From Thalassia testudinum (Eukaryota > Streptophyta > Magnoliopsida > Alismatales > Hydrocharitaceae), in contig JAZHRO010000012.1 of assembly GCA_037157565.1 (NCBI GenBank), forward strand, positions 9,202,501 through 9,266,500: a stretch of 64,000 nucleotides of DNA, written 5' to 3'. Below, one piece after another: positions 34,461 to 45,058 of this stretch (position 1 is the stretch's first letter; each line of letters opens with the position of its first letter). The notes below the pieces were generated by a model. The model saw only the letters and a program-made list of their open reading frames with translations, was not told the DNA's origin and did not search any database. A program made the position numbers and the translations under genes.

Positions 34461-36864
34461 TGTTAAACATGCTAAAGTCAATTTTAAAACACGCATCGTA
34501 GTATAGAGACTAAAGCGACGAAAAACATTTAAATTTATAATCTCGAATGTGAGTCCAAGGTCATCTCAGGGAGCAAATAATGTGCAATTCAAAACCACTA
34601 ATCGACAAAGTGAAATGAAGCACAATGTGTTGATAAAAACAAAATATATTTTGCAATGAATGCCAATCTTAGATAAGCCAAAAATAAATGAACTCTTAAA
34701 GACCAAAAATAATTGAACAATCAAGCCCAAAAATTTTGGCATTCGACTAAGCCCACAGCCTCTTAACACTAAGCATTTCTTTCAAGTCAAAGACAAGCTC
34801 AGACATCTTATCCAAAAATGGCCCCCTTTACACTCAACTAAGGGCACAAGTATGAGTCAAAACTCAGCTCAAATCGGCTCAGACCCAGTTCAATGAACCA
34901 ACCCAAAAACCCCAAAAATTGACCTAGGCTCGTGCCCAGGCACACCCGTACATGCACGAGCATGTGTGTATGATCATGGATAAGTGGGGACCCGACCCCC
35001 TAGTACTTAGGTGAGTAGCTTAGGGACAAATCCCTTTTATGCACAAAATAGATCCTTCTTTCCATGAGGTGGCACTATGTGTGCCACCTTCTTCTTCAAT
35101 TTGCACAACTGCGGCTTATTGAGGAGGAACTACTCAATTGCTCAACACTTGGCCGTGGATGATCAATCCAATGACCGAGCCTCCTTCCTTGTTCAATTAT
35201 ACGTGGAGAGGAGGTTCTCCTTCCCCGTTCGGTCGCCAGATAGAGGTGGACAACGTCGAGGAAGATGACCCAAATCCAACCACACCTGCATGTAATAGCA
35301 TGGCCTCATGACCCAAATAAGATAAACAATAAGCACTGACAAACTACATCGGTCAAAAGCCCTATGGTAATTGAGGGTGACGGTGGACGGGCGTAGTCGG
35401 CAATGCAGCTTCAAGGAAGCTCCACCAGCGGCAATGGAGGGGGATGAAGATGGTTATGTAAGGCTCAATTACGTTAGTGAAAAGAGTTATAGAGGTGAGG
35501 AGGACCTTTTGCCTAACTCAATCGAGTCGAAGGAAGGTGTAGGAGTTGAGGTGATGGCGGCATGGGTGGTGGTCGACATCGATGTCAGAGAAGGAGGAGG
35601 TGATAAATAGAGTCAAAGAGCTACCTAAACCTAATTGGGAGAAAGGGGAGTAGAGTCTCTAAGGTAATTAAGCTAATGGACGAAGGGAGAGGGGTCGCCG
35701 GAGATGCAGCCAGCAAGGAAGATGGAAAGGGTCGATCAAAGCTGAAGAAGCAGGAGCCCAATCTTCTTGGGAAGCTCTATATATGCACAAGCAAGCAAAG
35801 CCCTCTTCCTATTGTATGTGGTAGAGGGTGGGGAAGGGGGGAGAAGAAATTCCGAGATGGGTTCTTTTACGACGACAAGGAAGGGGGTTTCCAGCGAAAT
35901 TCCACACGTCTTTGACTTGTGGACATAGGGATCTTTATATAGGAGGGGTTTCTACTTCAATTGAGACACAAATCGCAACTTTTGATTACGATAAAGCTGA
36001 CCTTGAGCTTGAATCTCTCGAGCTTTCTAGCGTCAATTTCGACCATAATGGAACTCAAGAAGATGCTCATTAGATCGGGAAAGACTTTATTAACAATCTC
36101 ACCAATTTTAGTGAGATTTGGTTGAGATTTGATCAATCAATTTAATGATCAAATCTCAACGTTGATGGCTTCAATGGTCTGCTAGAGTTGCTTCTTTTGG
36201 TGAAGAAGATGGGGAGGAACTTGATTGCAAGAAAATCAACGACTTAGAGTTGTGTTTGCAATAAATAGGGATGGATGGGCTAATTGCAAATTGAGTCAAG
36301 ATGAACTCCGATTGGGCTAAAAGTTTGGGCTTAACCTAATTTAGACCCAAAGAATATAGTGGTGACCTTATATTTGGGTTTCGATGCAGTTTGACTAGGT
36401 AAATTACACAGAAGCCCAAATCCCTCCTAAGTCTCTATTTTTTATCAAAATGGGTTCCTTTGGTCAAAGCAAAGGTTCCAAACCTATTAGAATATTTTTA
36501 AATTATTTTTAGAAGATTTAGAATATATTTTTTTCCACCATAACCCTTTCTACTTAAGTAAGGCTTTAATTAGGGTTTTCTCAATAAATTAATTCTCAAA
36601 TTCCATAAAATCCTAATTCAGTTAGCTCAGGCTCACTTCATGGGAAATTAAGATCATTTAACCTAAGATTAGACACCAATTAACCCCTTAGTTAATATGC
36701 ATTAGTGATTTCTCATTAAAACAACAAAATTAGCCCAATTTCCTATTTTCTTCTCACATTTAGCTCAGAATATAATTACAAGCTCTGGTTGGTTATTTAG
36801 GATCACTTAACACTTGATTTTAGCTAAATTAATCTAGTTATGATGGATGATGGTGTTGCCATCA
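34461..36864 (-). repeat. P-family LTR (LTR-c) in the X leader
   Basis: 2404 bp. On the minus strand it begins TGATGGCAACACCATCA and reads on like the P LTRs at 46635 and 62855 (CATAACTAGATTAATTTAGC). TATA TGCATATATAGAG is near 35780. The U5-like CTCCCTGAGATGACC lies near 34570, and the end is GTTTAACA. The flanks GTAGA and GCAAA are not a TSD. ORFs 35077-36073 are LTR sequence, not genes. Confidence 0.65.
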
Positions 36865-37794
36865 GCAAACATCACAAATTTAAGTTATGGTCTAAGGAAT
36901 ACCCTAAAATGAACTGATGAATCCTAGGGCCAATGTCAACTTAATTTTAAGTGAGGCTTGGGATAATAGTGCGCGAGAATGTGATGGATCGTTTAAATGG
37001 GTTGTGCCCTGAATGATTGATTAAATATGTGTGTGTATGCACAACCAAGGTTTTCAAGCAAAATTATTAAGGATGAGGTGAATTTTAGGGTTTAAATTTA
37101 GGTCGATTCAAACAAGTTTAGAAGGCACACCAACTTTTGAAAGCATCGGTGATGATATATTCCTTTAAAATTCAAAATAATCTGGAGTGCCTTGCTCTTG
37201 ACCTAAAAATTTAACCCTAAGGAGCAAGCTACTAGATGAGTTAATTTTAGATGAAGTGGTGCAGCCTAAACAACTCAGACAATTGGCCTAATGCACCACT
37301 AATTAGGGCACAAAAATGGTTAACCTATTCCAATTTCTACTCGATTATGTGTGCATTTGTGAGTGTGCCTGTTCCAAAGATTGGATTACCAGTTGAGTAA
37401 TGAAAATCAAGAGAGGTTGTGTGCCTCAAACTTGCGGGTGTATGTGTGTGTATATTAAATGAGTCCCACAATCAAATCAGAAAAACTTTTTATTTTTTTT
37501 TATATATATGCCAAGTGAGGTGGAGTGAGGTGGCAAACAAACAATCACAAACTAACCTGTGGTTTATAAGAGCACCTAGGTTAATTAGGGTTTGTGTTAT
37601 TTAGTGGTGAAATGGAAACTAAGGGGTGGGAAAGAGTGGGGGCACTTACAACCATCTTCAACCGCATTTTACTCTAGTCTATCACTCTTAAATCTCCTTG
37701 ATAGGATACCTACAAGACAATAGAAGAGAGAGAAGAGAGGTTAGAGAATGAATAAGTGTAAGAATAATGCGAAAAAGAATCGAAGTCCGTTCCC
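36865..37794 (-). mobile_element. X leader, PBS-proximal part
   Basis: From about 36910 the sequence matches Z's leader (plus strand GGGTTGTGCCCTGAATGATT and GCACAACCAAGGTTTTCAAG) up to the PBS. No gene. Confidence 0.75.
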
Positions 37795-37812
37795 TCCCCG
37801 GCAATGGCGTCA
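37795..37812 (-). promoter_or_regulatory. Primer-binding site of X
   Basis: Minus strand TGACGCCATTGCCGGGGA has two G-to-A changes relative to Y's PBS and lies three bases from the LTR at 37816. Confidence 0.86.
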
Positions 37813-38481
37813 AAATGATAAGCGAATATTTCGTACGAGATAAGTGATTAAAGTCGTTGCGTTGCAGAAAATTCTCTATCAAATAATTTACCGAAACCCT
37901 GGTGAGTCCCGGGTCGAACATGAGGAGGCTACTTTCGATTTCTGGAAATCCGCATTTGTTTATTTTTTTTATTTTCTATAAGAGATCATATTAGAATAAT
38001 AGCTACTCTATTCTATTCTACTTGTAGAAAAATAAAAAGAGAGAGAGAGAAAGAAAGAAATTACTTCTATATAAATCTAATTAAATGTTTATTATAAACT
38101 ATTCTCAATAAAAATACTACGAGAAACTAAAATATAAACTAAAAAGTAGTAAAAAGATAGGGGAAGAGAAGTTATCCTCCTCGACAATTTCTTGGAGGAC
38201 GAGTCGATCAAACGACACCTGGAGGAAGAGGAACAGAGATGGAGGAAGGAGGACAAAGCTAGATGAATCGGGGATGTTGTAGGGCATCGTCATTGTGGGA
38301 TCTACTTCTAGAATGGGGACGAGAAGACAGCTGGCGAGAGCTCCGCGAATGGGATGAGAAGTGGGAAAAAAATATTTATTTTTACTCTAGTGGAGCTACG
38401 CATAGATTGGGAGCACTAGATTGAGCTTTAGAAGAGGTGAGAAGAGAAGGGAGGGATGAAGGTGAAGGATGGGTGTAGGCG

Positions 38482-38574
38482 CCTTTTATAGGTGAGAATT
38501 GGGGGCAAAAAGGTCATTTTAAAGCCTTAAAATTAATGGCAGGACCTTTAGTGACACATGCAGTCATTGGTAAA
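38482..38574 (-). promoter_or_regulatory. Promoter core of the X/N1 LTR
   Basis: TATA CTATAAAAGG on the minus strand, with a degraded palindrome 54 bp upstream (one plus-strand arm CCTTTAGTGAC, the other reading GTCATTGGTAAAG). Confidence 0.5.
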
Positions 38575-38980
38575 GACAAAGGTGGCCATTGGCACACATG
38601 GAGGAGGACCGTTTGATCTCCATCGGACGACTCTGGATCGCGCACACACCAACATTCAAATCGCAGGAGTGTTCAGATTGCTCGCACATAGCCACAACCA
38701 TTGGATCGTTGATGGAGGGTAGTGATTACATGTGTGCTTTGCCTTTATATCGCACCCTTGTGAGTACGATGGCACGTCATTACGCCTGCCTCCATCCGTT
38801 ACACCACATGTCACTGCTTGTGTTGCATGATGTTGATCCGATAGTACCAATCGCTCACCTCGTGCATGTTGAGGACAAGGTGAGCACTAGGGGCACCTAC
38901 ATGGCTCTTCTACAGCCAAACGATCTCAATCGTGCAGTTGTAATCAAGCGTGCGTCCATTGAGATTGACTTGCGAATTGG

Positions 38981-39034
38981 GGTTTGAATGCGCAACCTGC
39001 TGGTCGATGGAGACTCTTATTATCAACTACGCTA
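38981..39034 (-). promoter_or_regulatory. tRNA-like A/B-box module, X/N1 LTR
   Basis: Minus strand TAGCGTAGTTG and GCATTCAAACC, 43 bases apart. The B-box is weakened (TTCAAA for TTCGAN). Confidence 0.5.
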
Positions 39035-39256
39035 TGCATGTGGATTGGCGAGAGGAATTAAGGTTCATTCACTCATAGCCATTAGATGAAAATCCAGCAT
39101 CCCAGATTATATGCTTCTTTACCTTCAGTGTGGCAATATTTATAATGCTAAATAGAATGATGCAAGCTATGCAATATTTATAATGTTAAATGTATCTATG
39201 AGTATTAGGAACTTGCATAATTACTCATTTTATCCTAAATAGATGTGTATACATCA

Positions 39257-39274
39257 TACCCTCATGCCTATCCT
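39257..39274 (-). promoter_or_regulatory. Polypurine tract of N1
   Basis: Minus strand AGGATAGGCATGAGGGTA directly before the LTR start; compare Y and Z. Confidence 0.8.
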
Positions 39275-40893
39275 TTGCTAGTCCCTAGCAAAACTAAACG
39301 AAATGCTATGCATAAGAACAGAATTAAGATTCAATTACTTTGGCCTAAGTTACTTATTAACAATAGAGAACTTCAACTAAAGACCTAAACTCCGAAGACT
39401 TAACAACACCCAGGTGTCTACCCAAATGCAAACCGCCCAAGTCCTCAATTGCCTTATTCCATACACAAGCAAATCCATTTTTTTTCTTTTTATTCTTTTG
39501 TAATTTTTTTGGACTTTTGAGTTTAGAGTTTCAAGGTAGCTTTCAAGGGCTATCCAACCCACCCAAGACTTAAAAAAAACTCTAAGTGCTAAGCATCTTA
39601 TTCGAAAAGTGATAGACTCATTATTCGGTAATTAGAACGGACTTCTGGTTTCTACAACCCTAGGTGACCCTTAAAGATTCAACCTAAAGGTTTATCTTTT
39701 CGACTGGTAGCTTTCTCCCTACTTTGATTTTTGTGGGGTCAACACAAAGGCGAACCTAGTATATATCTCCCCGGTTTATTCTACTTCCTGCTTCTTTCTA
39801 AATGTTTAGGAATTAAATGTGCATTTTGTGAGCTGGGTTCTAGACAATCGGCAAATAGGGCATCAAACCATGGCAACTTGTTAGTCATACTCGTGCGGTG
39901 AAGTGTGGCTTTTTTTCTACTTTTCTTTTTTTCTTCATTTTTGGGTATTTTTTCCTCTTTTTTCTTTTTTTAAGTAGGTGGCTTCCCTGATCTAAGATTT
40001 ACCTAAAGGTAACAGTTAAATAGAATGAGTCGAGTGGTTGGGCTCTGGACATCCAGCTATGAGGGGTTACTCACAGTGACGTGCTAGCCATAACACCTTA
40101 AAAAGTTAATTAGTTACCTAATTTCCGTTAGAACCGTCGAGAAGTGAGTCACTGTAAAAAGTATGCAAATGCTTGACTATTAGTCCCATCAAATTAGAGG
40201 GTAGGCTAATAAGGCATGCACTTATCACCCCAATTTATTAGCCAAATTAAAATAAAATTAATGAGGCGAGGAATCAAGAAACAGGTCCACATTTTAGTGG
40301 ACACTTGGGCCTAAAGAGTCTAAGTATTCAGGCCCTATTGTATCATTTCCTAAGGTTGAGAAACTCCTAATTCTTAAGTTCTTTTCTCCTAATTCTCTAA
40401 TTTTTGTATTTTTGGATTTTTTATTTATTTTGTTTCTTTTTTTTAATAAATAAAATAAAAGAAATTCTATGGATCTAGCAAAATAATTTTAGGATTAAGT
40501 ATCCACCCCCCATGCCTAGCTAATGTAATGTCCTCATTGTAAAAATAAAGACATGAAAAGGGTGAAATAAATAGAATATCACTTGAATTTCGAGATGGTC
40601 TGGTCAGCTCTGCGTAGAAATACAAGTACTGAGTTTAGTGCCTTCAGCTAGGCACAATATACAAACAAGGGGATGAAATACAAGAATCAAATGGCAAGTG
40701 ATGATCTAGAGAAAAAGATTAATTCTTAGACCCACCAGTAGAGAATGTCCACTGATGTGGACCATGTTATAATGTAGACCCATGCCCCAATGTTGAATGG
40801 TTCTAAGGCTCTAGATGAAAATTACCCAGAATCAGAGATACGCTTGCGAGATCGGGCCTGTTATTTTGTGGTATGCAACCCAAGTCTAAAATG
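39275..40893 (-). mobile_element. 3' non-coding region of N1
   Basis: It has the same architecture as Y and Z: duplicated block (39831-39890 and 40050-40106) flanking a pyrimidine tract, and a second purine tract (minus strand TAGGCATGGGGGGTGG, 40503-40518). No ORF is supported. Confidence 0.72.
40503..40518 (-). promoter_or_regulatory. Second polypurine-like tract of N1
   Basis: TAGGCATGGGGGGTGG on the minus strand, 1.25 kb from the PPT. It is an even better PPT match than N1's own terminal tract. Confidence 0.6.
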
Positions 40894-42415
40894 TTAGACA
40901 ATAGGTAGGTCTAAATCAATGGGCTTGTTTGTCCATGTAGAATTCAATTCAAAAATATAATCCATTGTTTTATACATAGGTTGCACGTCGACAGAATAAA
41001 AAATGTCATAAGGGTCCTGATAAAAAATAGGTGGCTTTAGGCAAATAGGAACCCTTAGATCTAAAATTGTATTTCCCTTGGAATTATCCTCCTGGATTTT
41101 CATTTCCAAATTTCTACCCTCCAAAATTAAGGTTTCTGAGACCTCCAACATGCTATTCACCCCATTTGATTTATCTAAGTTCAAAATTTATGGCTGAATC
41201 AGAATTGACTTGAGTTCAGTGATTTCCAAAACAAAATCATCATTATACTCAACGGGGTGTGGTTGAGGAATGGGGCGACTCATTAAATCAAGCTCTAAAT
41301 CCTCCATGTTAGCCCCAATAGAATCAAATTCCTCAATTATTGGGCCATCAAATACTTCGTCAAATTCCTCAGGCCCATTTGTCTCACTAAGATAATTCAC
41401 CTTAACCTCAAGTGAGACTACATGTAAAGATTCTTCATCATCACTATCAAAGAAATCTTGATCCTCATTTATATATGTCTCAAAATCATCTATTATTCCC
41501 TGGTCAGTGAAATATTTTTCCTCATACCCTGGTGCTGGATCTCAGGTGAAGAAATCATATCAGCCTCAATGGGTTTCTCTAAGCCAACCTGGTCATCCCA
41601 GGTCTCATAAAATGGGTCCCCCCCTACAGGTGCCTAAACGGTTTCTGACATTGGCTCTGTTGAAGGGGTTTGTCCTGAGAATCATCCCAAGATTGGACTA
41701 AGGCAACCACAAATTTCATCCTCAATCTTGATAATTTCTCAAGTAAAAACTCACCCAAGCCCTTATCCTCAATATCTTGGAGCCAATCTAATAATGAACT
41801 ATTCAGATTGTTAATCATTTGAATCAGGGGCTCCAATTCTTCAGTGCGGGGTCTAGGCTGGATTTCTAAAGATCATATGGTGTTCCTTAACTTAGCCAAC
41901 ACCCTATCTTGGACCTGGTTCACCTGAACTGAATGGTTTGGTTCAGGGTTGGGTGGGTTTGGGTTCAGTTTAAGGGAGTCAAGGAATTGAGGTTCTTGGG
42001 GTCCTCCTTGATAGTAGGCTAGATCGAGTTGTTCATAGAGGGGTGGTGACCTATATGGATTGTAATCCTGGGGAGGATCAGTGTTATAATCATATCCTTT
42101 TTTATTGTAGATTAGATTATGTTGTTCATAGGAAGGTGGAGACCTATAATCGGTATAGGCTTGAGAAGGATAAAAATCATAGCCTTGTTGTCCATGGTTA
42201 GGCCCTGGACACTAAGGTCAAGAATCATATCCCCAATTAGAGTTATCCCAACTCATGGATGGATGATCGTAGGTCAAGTTGGGATAATAATCATCATGGG
42301 AATAGGTGGTGGTAGGAGGGTAGGAGTAGAAGTGCGAGTAAGAGGTGGAAGGATACATAGCAAAGCGGGAGGGAAAAATAGAGAAAGGAAAGGAGCATGC
42401 AGTACAAGCAATCAA
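40894..42415 (-). pseudogene. N1 accessory protein ORF (unknown family), broken
   Basis: I do not recognise the product. One frame from 42415 runs with in-frame stops to about 41636. It has a Tyr/Pro-rich start (YSYPPTTTYSHDDYYP), then two tandem copies of about 29 residues built on GYD...YRSPP-YEQ...L-Y, a Pro/Asn-rich linker, and a helical stretch (LIQMINNLNSSLLDWLQDIE). A frameshift near 41500 leads to a strongly acidic part (DFFDSDDEESLH, EEFDEVFDGPIIEEFD) ending at 40894. No CCHC, protease or RT motif is seen. It sits where gag-pol should be. PPSYEQ/PPLYEQ resemble PPxY-type motifs, which is only a resemblance. Confidence 0.6.
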
Positions 42416-42429
42416 ATCTACCCTTAAGC

Positions 42430-43563
42430 GAGGAGCCTAAAGACCTACAGACTCCTAAAACCTGTCTTAAGATTAAAGATGATTTTGTCTATTCCTATCT
42501 GGTCAATCCAACTAGTTAAAGGGAAGGATTGGGGAGAATGTTCTTCTTTTGGCTTGTGCCTCGGGTTCCTTTGATACCCCCCCAACCGTGGTCCTTTAAC
42601 ACTACTCCCCTAGCTAGACATTAGATGGACAGGTAGAAACAAATTAATCGAAAATAATCTTGATTGGGGCCCCGAAGAGCGAGTCAATCCTAAAGTCCGA
42701 CATTTACTCAATTTTAATTAGGCTTGGGTTTGATTGTGCTCAGGAATGTGATGGGCCCTTTATCTGGATTCCACCCTTAAAGATTAATTAATTACTGTGC
42801 ACGTGCACAACCAGGGTTTTCAAGAAATGTTATTTGATGATGTGTCTTTTAAGATTTAACCTTGTTTTTAGGATTCAATTGCTAGGTTTGTTCAATCAAG
42901 TTTAGTGAGGCACACCAGGTTTTGAAAGCACCAGTGTATGTATATTCCTCTAGAAATCAAAAAGAATATGGAGTGCCTGGTTCTGCCCTAAAAATTGAAT
43001 CTTATGGGGCAAGCTACTGATGAGTCAATTTTATCTAAAGTGGTGCGGCCTAAACAAATCAAGCAATGGGCCTATTGTACCACTTAATTATGGCACACAA
43101 AAAATGTTTAGCCTCTTCATATTTCTACTCACTTATGTGTGTTGAGTTAAGGTGTACCAGCTCCACGGATCAGATTCCAATTAAGTGGTAGAATCAGGAG
43201 GAGTGCACCTTGGTGTGTGGGTGTATATAGTGTGTATTTTTCTCATTGCGTCCCATAATCAAGTCAGAATTTACATATATAAATATATATGAGGGGGTGA
43301 GGTGGGTGAAGGTGACAAACAAAACAGCAAATCTATCCTAGGGTTTATGTGAGCACCAAGTAGATTCGGGTCTTAGTTATTAATGTGGTGAAGCAAAATC
43401 TAGTGGGTGGGGGTGGTAAACATACATAACCTTCATCAGCACTTTGCTCTAATCTAACTACCTTGGCCTACCTCGAAAGAGTACCTGCAATCACAGCAAG
43501 AAAGGAGAAAAGTGGGATAAAAGTTACATAATGCGAGAAACATAGGAAATCAAGAGCCTTGCC
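42430..43563 (-). mobile_element. Leader of N1
   Basis: Non-coding and clearly homologous to the Z and Y leaders, for example plus strand TTCTTTTGGCTTGTGCCTCG and ACCCCCCCAACCGTGG near 42545-42600. Confidence 0.75.
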
Positions 43564-43581
43564 TCCCTGGCAACAGCACCA
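43564..43581 (-). promoter_or_regulatory. Primer-binding site of N1
   Basis: Minus strand TGGTGCTGTTGCCAGGGA has three mismatches from Y's PBS, all C-to-T or G-to-A, three bases from the LTR. Confidence 0.83.
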
Positions 43582-43584
43582 AAA

Positions 43585-45058
43585 TGATAAGCGGGATTTT
43601 ACACGAGAAAAATTGAAGTTTGGAAAACCCATTGTCGTAGTCACAAAAATCCGTTATCAAATAAATTTATAATCGAAACTCTAGGTGAGTCCCAGGTCAA
43701 ACACGAGGAGGCAAACGTTTGATTATAAAAATCCACATTTACTTTTATTTATTTTTGGTGTTTTTATATTTTTTATTTTTTTGTATTTTTACAAAGCAAG
43801 AGATCAGGTCGAAAATATCTAGCTAATCTACTTGCAAAATAAGAGATAGAAAGTGAGAGAATAATTATTTCATAAAAACAAATCAAGGTTCATTACAACT
43901 ACTTGCAGAAAATAAAACTACACTAGAAAGCCATAAAAAGAGAGAATGAGATGAGGAAATCCCCTTCGGCGGCTACTTGAAGGATGACTTGCTTTTATGG
44001 CACCTTTACGAAGGTGGTGAGAGGTTGGATGTAAAAGAACGAAGCTGGAGGAAGGAGGGCAAGGCAGGATAATGTCGCAGCGAGGATCTACTTCCTGAAT
44101 GTGGTGAGAAGATGGCCACGGGATGCTCCACAAATGGGGATGAGAATGCAGGAAAAAATTATTTTTGTAACTCTAACGGAGCATCCCAGGCTTAGGACAA
44201 ACTCTTAGAGCTTTGGAGGAGGTGTGGAGAGTTGGAAGAGATGAAGAATGAGGAAGGGATGTAGGGCCTTTATATAAGTGAAAATTAGGGGAAAAATAAG
44301 TTTTTCAAGCCCCCAACTCATGCCACATCGCTCGGTGGATCGTGGGTCGTCTGTTCGTGATCTAACAGCTTAGATCACACCTCAATAGCCCTCAGATCAT
44401 GCCTTTAATGCATGATGTGCCCTCGCACTAACACGTGGTGCATTCGCTACCCTTAGATCAGATCCGGATGACCAAGAAGCACTTCCACTCTTCCCGCACG
44501 AAGTTGGTGCTCGCATTGGCTCTATGCTGGATGAGCACTCACTGGCTAGAGCCATTGATCACGTGATCAATAGCTGAGGATCGTACGTTCGTCGATGCTC
44601 CAGATCGCATGCTTATCGTGCATCAGATCGTGCATGGGCGCTCGCAAGATCCTGTGCGTATAAGCATCGTAGAAATCCAACGCATGAGATCCTTCCACGT
44701 GGGCGTACCACGTGCGTTCGATGAAGATCCGGCGATTGAATTGCTCCCAATGCACACTTTTGTATTAGGAGGGATCAGCGAATTTCAAACTCACATCGTG
44801 AGTTTAGGAGAGCTCTTCCCAACCGTTGTGCTGAGGGTAAGATTATGTCTCATTTGGGATTAAGATTCAAGCACTCACGACCGTTGGATCTTCATCCAAT
44901 GGTCGATCTTCATCTCAGCCTAAGCGAGGGGTGAGCTACGTGGAGTTCTCATGGTTGTTGGATGAGGATCCAATGGCCCATAACATGTGCTAGGGGTGCT
45001 TTAGAAGTTGAGAGGAGGTCCTTGGGCAAGTTTCGGTGGCTGGGATGGTGCCACATGG
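43585..45058 (-). repeat. 5' LTR of N1, truncated by a Del-like LTR
   Basis: Plus strand TGATAAGCGGG, same family as 37816-39256. TATA CTTATATAAAGG (44267-44278) and tRNA-like module 44780-44833. I do not see the promoter palindrome. It ends abruptly inside the G-box palindrome (ATGGTGCCACATGG, 45045-45058). Confidence 0.8.
44780..44833 (-). promoter_or_regulatory. tRNA-like A/B-box module, N1 5' LTR
   Basis: Minus strand CAGCACAACGG and GAGTTTGAAATTC, 41 bases apart, with a D-arm-like GGTTGGGAAGAGC between them. Confidence 0.5.

Larger units (their letters stand above)
4791..39256 (-). mobile_element. Outer Athila-type element X, repeatedly interrupted
   Basis: Pieces of one minus-strand Athila gag-pol are collinear once insertions are removed: 5' LTR 37816-39256, PBS 37795-37812, leader, gag (to 32098), protease, RT to 30955, RT to RNase H 6966-7709, and RNase H to pre-integrase 4791-5316. 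The junctions coincide with LTR ends of W and Y and have TSDs. The integrase and 3' LTR are not in the window; Q copy 1 abuts the break at 4790. X is the oldest host of the nest. Confidence 0.85.
37816..39256 (-). repeat. LTR shared by X (5') and N1 (3')
   Basis: 1441 bp, plus strand TGATAAGCG ... ATACATCA. A PBS lies on its left and a PPT on its right, so it ends X and begins N1. It is shorter than its relatives and lacks the G-box palindrome region. TATA 38482-38491, degraded palindrome 38545-38574, tRNA-like module 38981-39034. Confidence 0.85.
39257..45058 (-). mobile_element. Non-autonomous Athila-type element N1
   Basis: PBS, leader, a non-gag-pol ORF, 3' region and PPT lie between LTRs 37816-39256 and 43585-45058. 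The internal part is 4328 bp against about 8.3 kb in Y and Z. Leader and 3' region are homologous to those elements, but no protease, RT or integrase remains. It must have relied on a relative's enzymes. The 5' LTR is cut at 45058 by a Del-like LTR. Confidence 0.8.

Noticed and set aside
35077..36073. Several plus-strand ORFs that might be a host gene
   Set aside because: They lie on the antisense strand of P-family LTR-c, in unlinked frames, with no domain.
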